A DNA stretch of 64,000 nucleotides, from positions 930,001-994,000 of the forward strand of contig BCHX01000002.1 of the NCBI GenBank assembly GCA_001599755.1. The letters are read 5' to 3'. The position numbers were made by a program, and so were the translations under genes. Below the pieces are notes generated by a model that saw only the letters and a program-made list of their open reading frames with translations, was not told the origin of the DNA and did not search any database. Within the stretch, counting starts at the first letter, position 1; every line of letters begins with the position of its first letter. The DNA comes from Gliomastix tumulicola (taxonomy: Eukaryota; Ascomycota; Sordariomycetes; Hypocreales; Bionectriaceae). Below, one piece after another: positions 42,733 through 53,174 of the stretch.

Positions 42733-45066
42733 TCATTTCCCAGCTGCAGAGGAATGGGAAACTAGATAGTCTCCAACGCAACCCCCTTTGACAACAACAG
42801 TCTCTCCATCGGGATACAAAACATGAACATCGTAAGCCTGTTCTTGTGTGCATGAAAGCGTGACGGGGTCTACTATCTTGCCACGCTCCCACTCAAATGA
42901 TACCAGCCACCCCTGCCTCACTCGCACGCTCTCAAGCTTGCCTTTCTCCCACCCTTTTGGGCAGGACGGAAGCAGCTGAACCTCGACAATTTCTGTATCC
43001 TCGTTGCCACTCGCAACCTTCTTCTCCATTGACTGGACAAGACACTCCAAGATTCCTGCGCAACCCCCGAAGTTTCCATCAATCTGGAAAGGCGGGTGCG
43101 TATCAAGCATATTGGGCAGCGTAGACTGCGCCAGCAATAGGTCCATGTTCTCCCCGCACGCATCCGCATCGCGAAGACGCGCGTACATGTTGAGCAGCCA
43201 CGCGCGGCTCCAGCCCGTGTGTCCGCCGCCGTGAGCTAAGCGGCGCGCGAGCACCCTGCGTGCGGCATCCGCAAGCTCGGGCGTCTCGCGTGGGCTGATG
43301 AGATTGCCAGGATGGAGGGAGAACAAGTGCGAGACATGGCGGTGGCCTGGCTCATCCTCAGCATAGTCGTTGAGACCCCATTCTTGTATCAGAGAGTCTT
43401 TATTGAGGGTAAGGGGCGGGATCTTGGAGAGCGCATCTTCCACGGTTTGCTTCAGGGGTTGGGCTGGGTGGTTCTCGTCTGTCCTGGACAGTTGGTCTAG
43501 ACTTCCAAGAAATTGAGTCAGGGCGATGCGGATGAGGCTCATGTCCATGGTCGAGCCCTCGCAGAAGATACCCCTCTCTCCCGACTTTGAGATGAAGGTG
43601 TTCTCGGGGGAGATGGAGGGGCTGGTGACAAGGTAGCGCCCACAGGCGGACGGGATCAGGAAGTCTAGCACAAATTCGACGGCTCCCGCGTGGATATCAA
43701 ACAGACGCCGGTGCAGTGCCTCATCATACTGGAAGCGAAGGGTGTTCATCATATCCACAGATAGCCACAGTCCGCCAAGCGGCCAGAGGGTAGCCGGCAT
43801 CCAGCGATCCTGCGGGCTCGTGTCTGCCCAGATATCGGTGTTGTGGTGGGCGCACCATCCACGGCACCCGTACATATCGCTGGCTGTCTGGCGGCCACGA
43901 AAGGACATGCGTTCTAGATGGTCGATCAAGGGCCCTGCGCAGACGTCGATTAGACTGCACGGCGCAGCTGGCCAGTAGTTCATCTGCGTGTTGATGTTGA
44001 TTGTGAGCTTGGATCCCCAACGCGGTGCAAAGGTTGAGTTTCAGATTCCCTGCAGAGTGGCCGGGAGCGCCTTGTCACCGGCTCTGCTGCAAGACAGAAG
44101 AAGATAGCGGCCATAGTTATGGTAGAGAGCTACAAGGCCGGGGTCTCTGGCGCTCTGTAGACGGACGTCGGTCGGGAGATGGGATGCGTCGGGCCACATT
44201 CGAAGACTCATGCGGCTGAAGAGCTCACAGTAATCAGCTCGATGCCGCTGGATCAGCTGCTCCCAGGGCCTAGAAAGTGCCTTGTCCACGTCCGAGGGAG
44301 CGACGAGCTCGTAATGGGCATGGCGGAAGGTTGTCTGCGCACCAATCGCAATTCTGCAAGAAGCTGAAGTGACGACTAGACAGCCTCCGATGGCTTCGAT
44401 TGTGCCTTCCCCGTCATCATCGTCGCACACGACTTTCAGAACGGAGCACAGACGATTGCTATCCGAGCCTCCCGGCGTGGCATGGACCAAAATGTAGGGC
44501 CCTGCAGAGCGGATAGTGTCGGCGTAGATGTTGGTCTCGATGTCGTCGTCGCTCAGTCGGTCAAGCCGAACAACGAATCTCGTCTTCTTCGTTGCCGTGA
44601 AGCGCATCAGCAGGGCGCTGTCCGGGTACGACGCTATCATATCCCTCCTATACGACTCCCCTTTATGCTTGTACTCGACCACAGCCTGCGCAGTCGCCAA
44701 ATCGAGGTGTCGCGAGTAGTCCGTCACGCCCGTGTGGCGAAACTCGAGTGTCGCAGTTCCCATGGGCTCGTAGTGCCGCATGCTGGCTGGATTGCTGAAG
44801 AATGCCAACCCAGCCAACTCCTCCGCTTCAGCGTGTTTCTCCTCCCGTATGAGATGTCGGAGACGGCCGAGCATGCGCTTCGCGTCGGGGGGCGTCCTGT
44901 CCTGTGGCCCGCCATACCAGACAGAGTCTTCGTTCAGTTGCAGGAGCTCTGTGTCGGTTCGGCCGTAGATGACAGCACCTAGACGCCCGTTGCCGACGGG
45001 GAGACTCTCAGACCATTCTAAGGCTGGTGCTTCATAGTGCAGTCGGAGATGCGGTGATTCGTCCAT
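42733..45066 (-). pseudogene. GH95-type alpha-L-fucosidase gene with one in-frame TGA
   Basis: A single frame of 778 codons from the ATG at 45066 (MDESPHLRLHYEAPALEWSE). The N-terminal domain has LPVGNGRLGAVIYG and LNEDSVWYGGPQDR. The barrel domain has TININTQMNYWPA, HHNTDIWADTSPQD, SPSISPEN, HGGGHTGWSRAW and FQIDGNFGG, all GH95 landmarks. At 44043-44041 (codon 342) the frame has TGA inside LPATLQGI-stop-NSTFAPRWG, where the family has the conserved LQGIWN; the Trp codon TGG has become TGA. Frame and spacing are otherwise perfect and no intron fits. As read, the product would stop before the catalytic barrel. It lacks a signal peptide. Sequencing error is the main alternative. Confidence 0.88.
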
Positions 45067-45908
45067 CTTTCTGATTCTTTCCTTCGCAGCGTGTCTGTCC
45101 TGGTCGTCGATAACACGAGGTCTACCGCCACATGTGAGGTCTACAAAGCCCCTAGGAACCTCAATATTCCCAAATCTAGCTTAAAGTCCGGTTCATAGTT
45201 AGAATTGAGTCAAAGCGTGAAGTTGTTTGTGGCCGGGCCGGCAACTCGCCCGTGAAACCACCATCTTGCTACCAAAAAGGAACTAAATGCGCCCTCGTGA
45301 ACTCAACTTCAGTAGATTGGCGGGGAAGAAGCCACTAAACTAGCAAATTGTAGACATCGTATGACAAGCAACTCCGCATTCATTTTCCACCTTGTTTCCC
45401 GCCTACGATTTCCTGAGCTTTTCAATGGTCACGCGGCGTGAACAAAGTCGGATCAAATTCCTACCAAAGTCCAGATCATTTCAAATCAAAGTTTAATATC
45501 CGTCGGACATTTTTAGCTAACAGGATCCAATAGGAAAAAAGAGTCAATAGATGAACCCTGCCGTGCTTCAGCCTCAACCAGCCGTCGGGTCTCCGAGTTC
45601 ACAGAACTTCGGATCCCTTACCCCGGCCCCCGCGTGTCCTCCCCACAATCCCGCCTGTATGCACATCCGACACCGCCCACAGTTTACGGCACTAAGGGTC
45701 CAGAGCCCGGACTAAAGGTTCTGGTTCTGTCCTGGGGGTATGAATGTCTAGCTCAGGTTCTGTTCCCAAATATCTTCATACCGTCAACATCTATAAAGCC
45801 TTTGCCTTGTCCTTATGTTCGACCTGCTGTCAACACGAACCATCCTGCTCTTCTGTTCAATTAACTACCTGAGCCATCAGACCTCGAGTGGCTCAGCTTC
45901 ACGTCAAT
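45067..45908. other. Divergent GH95 / sugar transporter intergenic region
   Basis: An 842-nt shared 5' region. No repeat or RNA gene recognised; a CT-rich leader precedes the transporter start. Confidence 0.5.
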
Positions 45909-47830
45909 ATGGCTACCCCAAAACACGACACGCATCCAGTCACTGGCGGTGATGACCTGGGAGACGACATCCAAAAGATGTCAGGTCACGGCGAGGTCCA
46001 GGAGATCCAGATCGAGATTGCCCAGGCAAAGCTCAACGAGGTCGACCTCAACACTCTTGCCAAGAGTGCCATCACTTGGAGATCCAAGGCGGCCCTCCGT
46101 CTCGCCCTTGTCATTGTGATCCAAGGCCTGAGTAAGTGTGAATTCCTCATCTGCCACATAGGCTTACGTCCTAACTTACTGGTGACAAGGCGTTGCTGCG
46201 TTCGCCATCGATGGCAGCATCATCGGCAACATGTCTGCTCTGCCAGCTTTTCGAGAACACTTCAACGTCGGTACAAGCGGCGGCGCTATTGCCCTCGTCC
46301 TTGCGGGAATGTCCATTGGCAACATCTTCGCCAGTCTATTCCAGTGGCTCTCTGACCTCATCGGCCGTCGCGGCGTTACCTTCCTCGGCAACTTCATCCT
46401 TGTCATCAGCTGCATTCTCCAAGCGGCCGCCCCGAATCGCTCAGTCCTCATCCTAGGCCGAGTCATCGGGGGCATTGGATGCTCTCTCAGCGCAACAGTC
46501 GGTCCTCTATACATGAGCGAGGTGGCACCATCATCCCATCGCGGCTTGGCAGTCGGGCTGTACTGCTCTTGCTACGGCCTCGGCTCCATCCTCATCGCGG
46601 TCGTCATGCTGGGCGGCTCGTACATGCACGGTGACTGGACCTGGAGAATGCCGATGGTCTTCCAGCTCGCGCCCCCTGTTATCGTCTGCTGCCTCGTCTA
46701 CCCCTTCACGCCTGAGTCTCCGAGGTATCTCATCTACAAGGGACAGGTCGAGCAGGCCAAGCAGGTCATCGCCACTTACCACACCGTGAGCGGCTCCTTG
46801 GATGATCCGGTTGTCGGGATCGAGATACAGCAGATGCAAGCCTCGATTGAGAGCGTCGACTCCAAGCCATGGGACTTCTCTACACTGTGGAACAAGAAGT
46901 CTTCACTATACCGCATGAGGATTATACTTATCTATGCTTTTATCCAGCAGTGCAACGGAACTTGTAAGCCAACATCAAAGAATACCTTTCTTTCTCTTAT
47001 CCGTCAAGCTCATCAAGCTCATTCACCTATTCATAGCCATGCTTGCTTACTATCTGCCCGGCATTCTATCTCTCACGGGTATCACAAACACTCAACAGCA
47101 GCTAGGCATCAATGTCGGCATGACAGTAGCCAACTTCTTCTCGACAGTGGCAGGCTCCTTCATTGTGGATCACGTTACAAGGCGATGCCTTCTTCTATCC
47201 ACCATGGCTGTCTTCGTCTTCTTCCTATCCATGATGTCTATCACCAGTGGTCTTTTCGACAATGGTATCGCAAAGAATCCGATGGGCATCTTGACCATTG
47301 TTCTGATCTACTTATTCCAAATTTCCAACGGTCTTCTGGGTAAGAAGCCAAACCCAACTCTCTATCCTCTGTGATCTCACCACTAACGAATGTTTATTAG
47401 CGGCCGCCCTTCATAACATCTACCCTAACGAGGTGCTTCACTACAGCCAGCGTGCAAAGGGCATGGGCATGTATAGCTTCTTTCAGAACTGCTTCGGCGC
47501 CGCCATGACTTATGGGATGGGCGAACTGCTGGCAATTCTTGAGTGGAAGGTGAGTGGCAATGCCCCAACCCATTTGCGCCCTTGCTGTGGAAGTGAGAGA
47601 CGCAGCTTGCTAACAGGATGATATAGATTTACTTTATCTTCATCGGCATCGACATTGCCTGCTTCGGCCTGACCTGGATCTATTTCCCCGAGTTCCGATA
47701 CCTCTCGTTGGAGGAAATCGACTACGTGTTCGAGACGCCCGGCGTCCACCCTGTCACCATGTCCAAGAAGCTGCAGAAATCGAAAGTCGAGACGAGACGC
47801 TATAACAAGGAGAAGGACCAGAAGGCATGA
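45909..47830 (+). CDS. MFS sugar porter
   Basis: Five exons, 45909-46131, 46190-46963, 47037-47339, 47401-47549 and 47627-47830, give 550 aa. The start is the ATG of MATPKHDTHPV; upstream in-frame codons are non-ATG. Sugar-porter signatures: SDLIGRRGVTFLG after helix 2, GRVIGGIGCS, PLYMSEVAPSSHRG, FTPESPRYLIYKG (PESPR) after helix 6, and FPEFRYLSLEEIDYVFE after helix 12. The family imports hexoses or di- and oligosaccharides with protons across the plasma membrane. Lying divergent to the GH95 gene and beside two secreted polysaccharide-degrading enzymes, it probably takes up their products. Confidence 0.9.
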
Positions 47831-49135
47831 TTGGTTTGGACGGTCCGAGCACGTGCGAAAGATTCAAAGGCAAGGTGAAGAGGGCAAACTATGGGAAGAC
47901 ATGTCGATCGCACAGACACCTGGCACGATTGTTTGACCAAGAGGCCATGTCCGTATCAACTGCACAGCCTGTTCCTATCTTAGAAATCAGCATCGTAAAA
48001 GGTCGTAGTTCAATAAAAGATAGTCAAGTACATCAACGACAAAGTATCATGATCTCCATATCGCAGAAAGGTTTGGTAGGACAGTACCACAAAACCTCAC
48101 GTTCGGCGAGTACTGCCGGATCGTCTAGTGAGATGTGCATGATCCAAATCTCGATAACCTCGGGCCATTGCGCTTAGTGACGGTCAAATCCTGGAGCCCA
48201 GCCGGCACTTCATATCCGGGGGCGTCAAGACAGATGGTGTAAATAGCTCACATCATGCTTCCACAGCTTCCTAAGACAAGCTGGCTTTTTCGAATGCCCC
48301 GCGTCAATAGCGTTCCAAGATGCTTCGATTTAGAACATTGGTAGATTGGCTGCCATCCCTCATCCCCGCCTGCCTCTTTCACCCACATTGCCGCCGCTAA
48401 GGATCCCCGCCTCGGAGCTCACCCTGCTCAGTCCCTGCTCAGTCCCTGCTCTGTGTCGTTTCGTGGGCAATGACTCAGTTTTATAGCATTAACTAGGAAG
48501 ACGCTCTGAATGCAGGGTATTACAAGGCCACAAGGTTGTCTCAGGGTATGAACAGGCTCAGGGGTGTAGTTATTTAGATCAATTGTTGCTATGATTTGCG
48601 CCCATTAGATTCACGAGCAGCGCCCTAGACCACAGCAAACCTGCCTGTTGCGATTAAGCTGCCTGCAGTCCAGATAAGCTTGAAAATAAGCCCAACTGCC
48701 GTCTTGGGACGATCGATATTCTAAGGCGGGGGAGTTCATAGTGGAAACATTGGGAGCGGCCCTCGTGCCGGACTTTCAAGTTCGTGTCCAAATCAAGCAG
48801 GTGACCTTGGCGATGATGATGCCACCGCTCATTGGGACACTAGCCAGCTATATGCGCCTGAGAAGGCTGGTCTACTGGAGTCTGGACCGGGGCGTTTCCA
48901 AATTGCGCAGTTGGGTAAAACGAAGGCTCGTCTATGTACTTTGTGACCTGTAGTACGGCCTCAGAAAGTCTCAGCGACTTCCTGTCCTGGGTGTAGTATG
49001 CGATTGGTGACAAGACAAGCGTCAGTACAGTCGCGGAACAGTATATATAGATCACTGAGGCCCTAATATTGTTTCAATATTTGCTTGCTTAGACAAGACC
49101 TTCCGCGTACCACATAGCCCTCATCGTCTGTCACC
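47831..49135. other. Intergenic region
   Basis: About 1.3 kb. A short direct repeat CCCTGCTCAGT (three near copies) lies at about 48424-48452. TATATATAG at 49042-49050 is about 90 nt upstream of the aminopeptidase start. No gene recognised. Confidence 0.5.
49042..49050 (+). promoter_or_regulatory. TATA box of the aminopeptidase gene
   Basis: TATATATAG, about 86-94 nt before the ATG at 49136. Confidence 0.55.
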
Positions 49136-50491
49136 ATGCTCTTCGGCACCGCACTTGTCGCTCTTGCGACATCCCTGCAGTTCACCTCGGCCGCTCCCGC
49201 CGCCGAGGCTGCCTCTGGAGACTCCGAGCTCCGTCTCGTCAAGACGTCCGAGGAGGACCCCGGCCAGTGGGTGACGGAGGCGCAGAAATTCGAGCTGTTC
49301 ACTTCCAAGAACATCGGCTTCATCGATATCACCGACATCAAGGTTGGTCATACACCAAATGATCGAACTCCGGATCATTGCTGACTAGATCCAGGACGAT
49401 GCTGTTCTCTCCAAGCTCTCGACGCGCGATGAGGAGTCCGTGTCTCTCGAGGCCAGACAGGCCGTAACCTACCCGACTGCGGTCCGCCACGTCACCGAGG
49501 CCAACTCCCTGATCAGCAGGGCCAGCAACACCAACCCCCAGAGCTGGCTCCGCACCCTCACCAAGTAAGACTACCTGATGACTATGGGATGGATCGATGG
49601 TCGCGTCTAACAATGTCAAAGCTACAACAACCGCCACTACCGGTCCACCACCGGAACCGAGGCCAGCAACTGGCTCTTCAACACCGTCAGCAGCATCGCC
49701 TCGGCCAACTCGGCCATCACGGTCCGCCGCGTGACCCATTCCTTCAACCAGCCCTCCATCATCGCCACCATCCCCGGCGCCAACGCCCGCGCCGTCGTCG
49801 TCGGAGCCCACTACGACTCCACGGCCGGATCGACGACCGCCCGCTCGCCCGGCGCCGACGACAACGGCTCCGGCACGGTTGTCGTCCTCGAGGCCCTCCG
49901 TGTCTTCGCCCAGGCCAGCTTCCGCCCGACCAACACCCTCGAGTTCCACTTCTACGGCGGCGAGGAGGGCGGTCTGCTCGGGTCCCAGCAGGTCTTCTCC
50001 CAGTACCGGTCCCAGGGCCGCTCCGTCATAGCCATGCTGAACCAGGACATGACGGGCTACTCGCCCAGCGGACGCGTCTCCGTGTACACTGATTATGTTG
50101 ACTCGGCGCTGACGGCCTATGTTCGTATTGTTGCTACGCAGTACACTGGTGCCACGCCTTCTTCCTCCTCGTGCGGCTACGGGTGCTCGGATCACGCCAG
50201 CGCCAGGTCCAACGGCTTCCGTAAGTTCTCAAGTGCTGTTGTGCCATGTATCTGAGCGGGACTTGGGAGACTGACCGGAGTTCTAGCCGCTGCGTTCGTC
50301 ATGGAGGACACTTTCTCCAACACCAGCCCTTACATCCACTCGTCTCGTGACGTGAGTTCTCTACGCCTTCAGTTCGACCATTTTCGCATACTGACGCGTC
50401 ATTCTAGACTTATGAGACTATTCAGTGGAACACGGTTCTGCGACACACCAAGCTCGTGATCGGATTCCTGACTGAGGCATCCTACATCTAA
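49136..50491 (+). CDS. LAP1: Secreted leucine aminopeptidase, M28 family (LAP1 type)
   Basis: Five exons, 49136-49342, 49395-49564, 49622-50220, 50287-50351 and 50408-50491, give 374 aa. The signal peptide is MLFGTALVALATSLQFTSAA; a propeptide (VKTSEEDPGQWVTEAQKFEL) follows, as in fungal LAP1 enzymes. Zinc and catalytic residues are all seen: H189 in HYDSTAG, Asp in GADDNGSG (205-206), E240/E241 in GGEEGG, Asp in NQDMTGY, and the His in SDHASARSNGF, which ends the third exon. A cysteine pair (CGYGC) lies near the active site, as expected. The enzyme removes N-terminal hydrophobic residues from peptides outside the cell. No defects seen. The gene symbol follows the family's usual fungal name. 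Confidence 0.93.
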
Positions 50492-50840
50492 TGTTTTGCC
50501 ACAATGGCTATGTGGCCCGCAGCTTAGTGCCGCCATGAGTACAAGAAAATGAATTGGTTCTTCAACATGAAGTTTTGAAAACTGCCACGTGACGCATTTA
50601 TTTGCCCTCTTCTTAGCTACGATGGCTGTCCGCGCAAAAGCACTACTCAAAAAAAAAAAAAAAAAGAATCAATCTCTTTCTTCGTCGTGAGCAAGTCGTA
50701 AATCATGCGATGCTGGTTTTTATGTCAGAACACCTCTTTGTTTCCCGTTCCGCCGTATCTAGCCAATATCTCGGTTGGGGTTATCATTGAGGTCAAGGAT
50801 AGGAAAACTCTCAATTATCAAGGCCTCCCCATTATACCAT
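50492..50840. other. Convergent intergenic region with poly-A tract
   Basis: The 3' flanks of the aminopeptidase (+) and HET-ankyrin gene (-). It holds a run of about 17 A residues around 50649-50665. Confidence 0.65.
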
Positions 50841-52592
50841 TTAGTCTGCCGCGAATACAACCCTACCTTGCAAAATAGAAACAAGTATTGGATCTAGCTC
50901 GTCGGTGTCCCCCCGAAGGTCGGCACCTCTTCCGATAAGAGTCTCAACGAGCTCCTTGTCGCCGTTCTCAATGGCATGGCGTAGAGGCGTCCTGCGCGAG
51001 TTATCCTGCGCGTCGATATTCGCACCGTGGTCGAGGAGAAAATTGACCGTCACGTCTCTTCCTTGTCTGGCAGCCTGACAGAGCAGCGTCATCCCCTCCC
51101 CGTCCTTAGCGTCAATGTCTGCGCCAAGAGCGAGCAGAGATGCGAGAGTGTCATGTCTCCCCTGGTGAACAGCCTTATGCAGGGCCCTACTTACCCCCCT
51201 GCTTGTGGCGAAGGTTCCCTGGGGACTCTCGCATTCGACCAAGAATCGCATCACGTTGAGATAGCCATCCGAAGCCGCCTGGAGGAAACAGTTGCCATTG
51301 GTCAGATCCCTCGCTTCAATGGCCGTTTGGGTTTCAGATGACATATTCGGAATTCGAATAAGATACGCCCCCAGCTGGGCTGTATTCCAGTCAGACCGCG
51401 CCCTCGTCGCCACTTGCTCATCCATTCCGATCAGGCACCCGAGGACTCGGGCCACAGTGTTGCGCTCCAGTTCCCCTCGACGACAGAGAGTCGCTGTCAT
51501 GCCTATTGACTGAGTGCCGCCTTGGTGAGTCATTCCCTCGATTGCAGTGTTGTTCAGCTTTGGGAGCTGCAGTAAGAGGCTCTTCACCGATCCGATGCTT
51601 TGGATCTGTTGCTGGGGGATGAGGCCAAAGAACAAGGTCTCACAGATGTCCCTCACGAGCTGATCTGGATGTTTTGTGTAGTCCGCATTGAGGGCAGTAT
51701 GGCGATCCAAGTCCGATGCCATGCCAAGCAAGGCATAGATCAGATCTCGCGGGTCGCTGGCCTCGGCGTTTCCGAACCTTCTCAGCAACGTGTACAGCTC
51801 CGAGCTCTGCGCCCACCACGACGTCGGTCGAAGGGGCCCAGGCATGATATCCAGGACGGACGTGCAGTGCGGGTCAGCCTCCAACATCATGAGCCGCGGT
51901 GCCAGTGCGAAGAGACCGGCTCGGACAGACTTCCTGCCGCACTGCACCGTCGCCTTGCGGGCGTTGGCCACCTCCTGCAGAACCCAAACCCGCCGGAACC
52001 ACGGCCGGCGTTGGAGCTCTCTCATGCCGGCCTCCTGTGCATCCTCGAGGCCGGGAAATCTCGCTCTCAGCTCCAGCTTGACGAAATCCCACAGCTGCGT
52101 CCACTGGGGGTCTTCGGGCCCCCAGCTCTGGCAGGAGAGGCGGTTGCTTGCCTGCTGCAGCTTGCGGACCGATTCCATGGCGACGTCCGTGTCGTACGTG
52201 GCCGCGCCGAGCCAGAACACCACGTTCTGCGCCGTCTTGTAGATCCGGCTCATCTGCTGGACCTGGTGGGATCGCTCGTGGACATTCTTCTGGTCGATGC
52301 AGATGGCATCCACCCACATGATCCTGTCCTCGTCGGGGAGACGCAGATGCGTTAGCGCCTCGTGCAAGTTCTTGGTGATTGCCAGCCGTGCGTCGCCGAT
52401 GCTGATATGGCGTGTTGTCTCCAGAGAGCCCCAAACATACGACAAGGCTTCGTAGGGGATCAGGGATTCGTCGTCATCGAACCACGCGTCGAAGAGGTGG
52501 CACTCTAGGTCGGGGCCTTCGCCTCTGCATAATTGCATAAGCCGAATAGCAGGCCTCTCGAGCTTGAGGGATGTGTAGTTGAACGCGTCCAT
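50841..52592 (-). CDS. HET-domain protein with C-terminal ankyrin repeats
   Basis: 583 aa, single exon, ATG at 52592 (MDAFNYTSLKLERPAIRLMQ). The HET domain covers about 45-210: YEALSYVWGS, RIMWVDAICIDQKNVHERSH, MSRIYKTAQNVVFWLG, RRPWFRRVWVLQEV. ASDPRDLIYALLGMA follows as in most HET proteins. The C-terminal part (about 430-575) has four ankyrin-type repeats (LHKAVHQGRHDTLASLLALG, LLCQAARQGRDVTVNFLLDHG, LRHAIENGDKELVETLIGRG). HET proteins mediate non-self recognition cell death; the ankyrin end may be the sensing or partner-binding part. Unlike the HET gene at 19.9-22.7 kb, this frame is intact. Confidence 0.9.
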   Translation of the reverse strand: MDAFNYTSLKLERPAIRLMQLCRGEGPDLECHLFDAWFDDDESLIPYEALSYVWGSLETTRHISIGDARLAITKNLHEALTHLRLPDEDRIMWVDAICIDQKNVHERSHQVQQMSRIYKTAQNVVFWLGAATYDTDVAMESVRKLQQASNRLSCQSWGPEDPQWTQLWDFVKLELRARFPGLEDAQEAGMRELQRRPWFRRVWVLQEVANARKATVQCGRKSVRAGLFALAPRLMMLEADPHCTSVLDIMPGPLRPTSWWAQSSELYTLLRRFGNAEASDPRDLIYALLGMASDLDRHTALNADYTKHPDQLVRDICETLFFGLIPQQQIQSIGSVKSLLLQLPKLNNTAIEGMTHQGGTQSIGMTATLCRRGELERNTVARVLGCLIGMDEQVATRARSDWNTAQLGAYLIRIPNMSSETQTAIEARDLTNGNCFLQAASDGYLNVMRFLVECESPQGTFATSRGVSRALHKAVHQGRHDTLASLLALGADIDAKDGEGMTLLCQAARQGRDVTVNFLLDHGANIDAQDNSRRTPLRHAIENGDKELVETLIGRGADLRGDTDELDPILVSILQGRVVFAAD

Positions 52593-53174
52593 ATCACCCA
52601 GATACAAAAGTGAGTCGCGTTTGTGCCCGGCAAGCAGAAAGAATGAAGTTGTACTTGGATGTCAGAAAGCCGGCGTCAGTCCGGACGGAAATCCTCTAAA
52701 GAGGCGGGGATGCCTCGCAGATTGGGGGGGCGAAGTACGCCTGGCGGCATCGAAATACACCGCCATCGTCCCCAGTCACACCATCCGCTATGAGCAGAGA
52801 CCGGCTCAACGTGACTTGAGCTCCTATCCCAAGAGAATCAAGCCCCGAGATGTATTTTTCAAGGCTGCGTGTGCCCTTATAACATCAAGTCAGCAAAAGC
52901 GTCGGCAGTTGTTTCTCCCAGCGGGGTTGCGCCGAGGGTAGTGCGGCTAGATCCTGTTTGTGCAGGGGTCCTGGATTCATTCATGAGAGCGCTGCCGCTA
53001 CGCGTCTGTCGTATTTCGGGTTAGAGTCCTTGAATATGAACAAGGCGACCATCCAATATGCGAGGTGAGCATGACCCCGGCAATCATGAGGCATAAAGGT
53101 GTGTTGTCATGGGATGCCTCTCGCCATCGAGGGGTTCTCTCAGAACTTGACTTCATGCTGCATTCATCGCGACA
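52593..53174. other. Divergent intergenic region
   Basis: The shared 5' region of the HET-ankyrin gene (-) and the DUF3433 gene (+). Nothing distinct was recognised. Confidence 0.5.

Noticed and set aside
42733..45066. Repeat-induced point mutation as the cause of the GH95 stop
   Set aside because: TGG to TGA needs a C-to-T change in a CpC context on the other strand, not the CpA context preferred by RIP, and the rest of the gene shows no RIP-like decay.
49338..50195. 285-codon antisense ORF over the aminopeptidase gene
   Set aside because: Shadow of the M28 coding exons, glycine- and valine-rich without domain signals.
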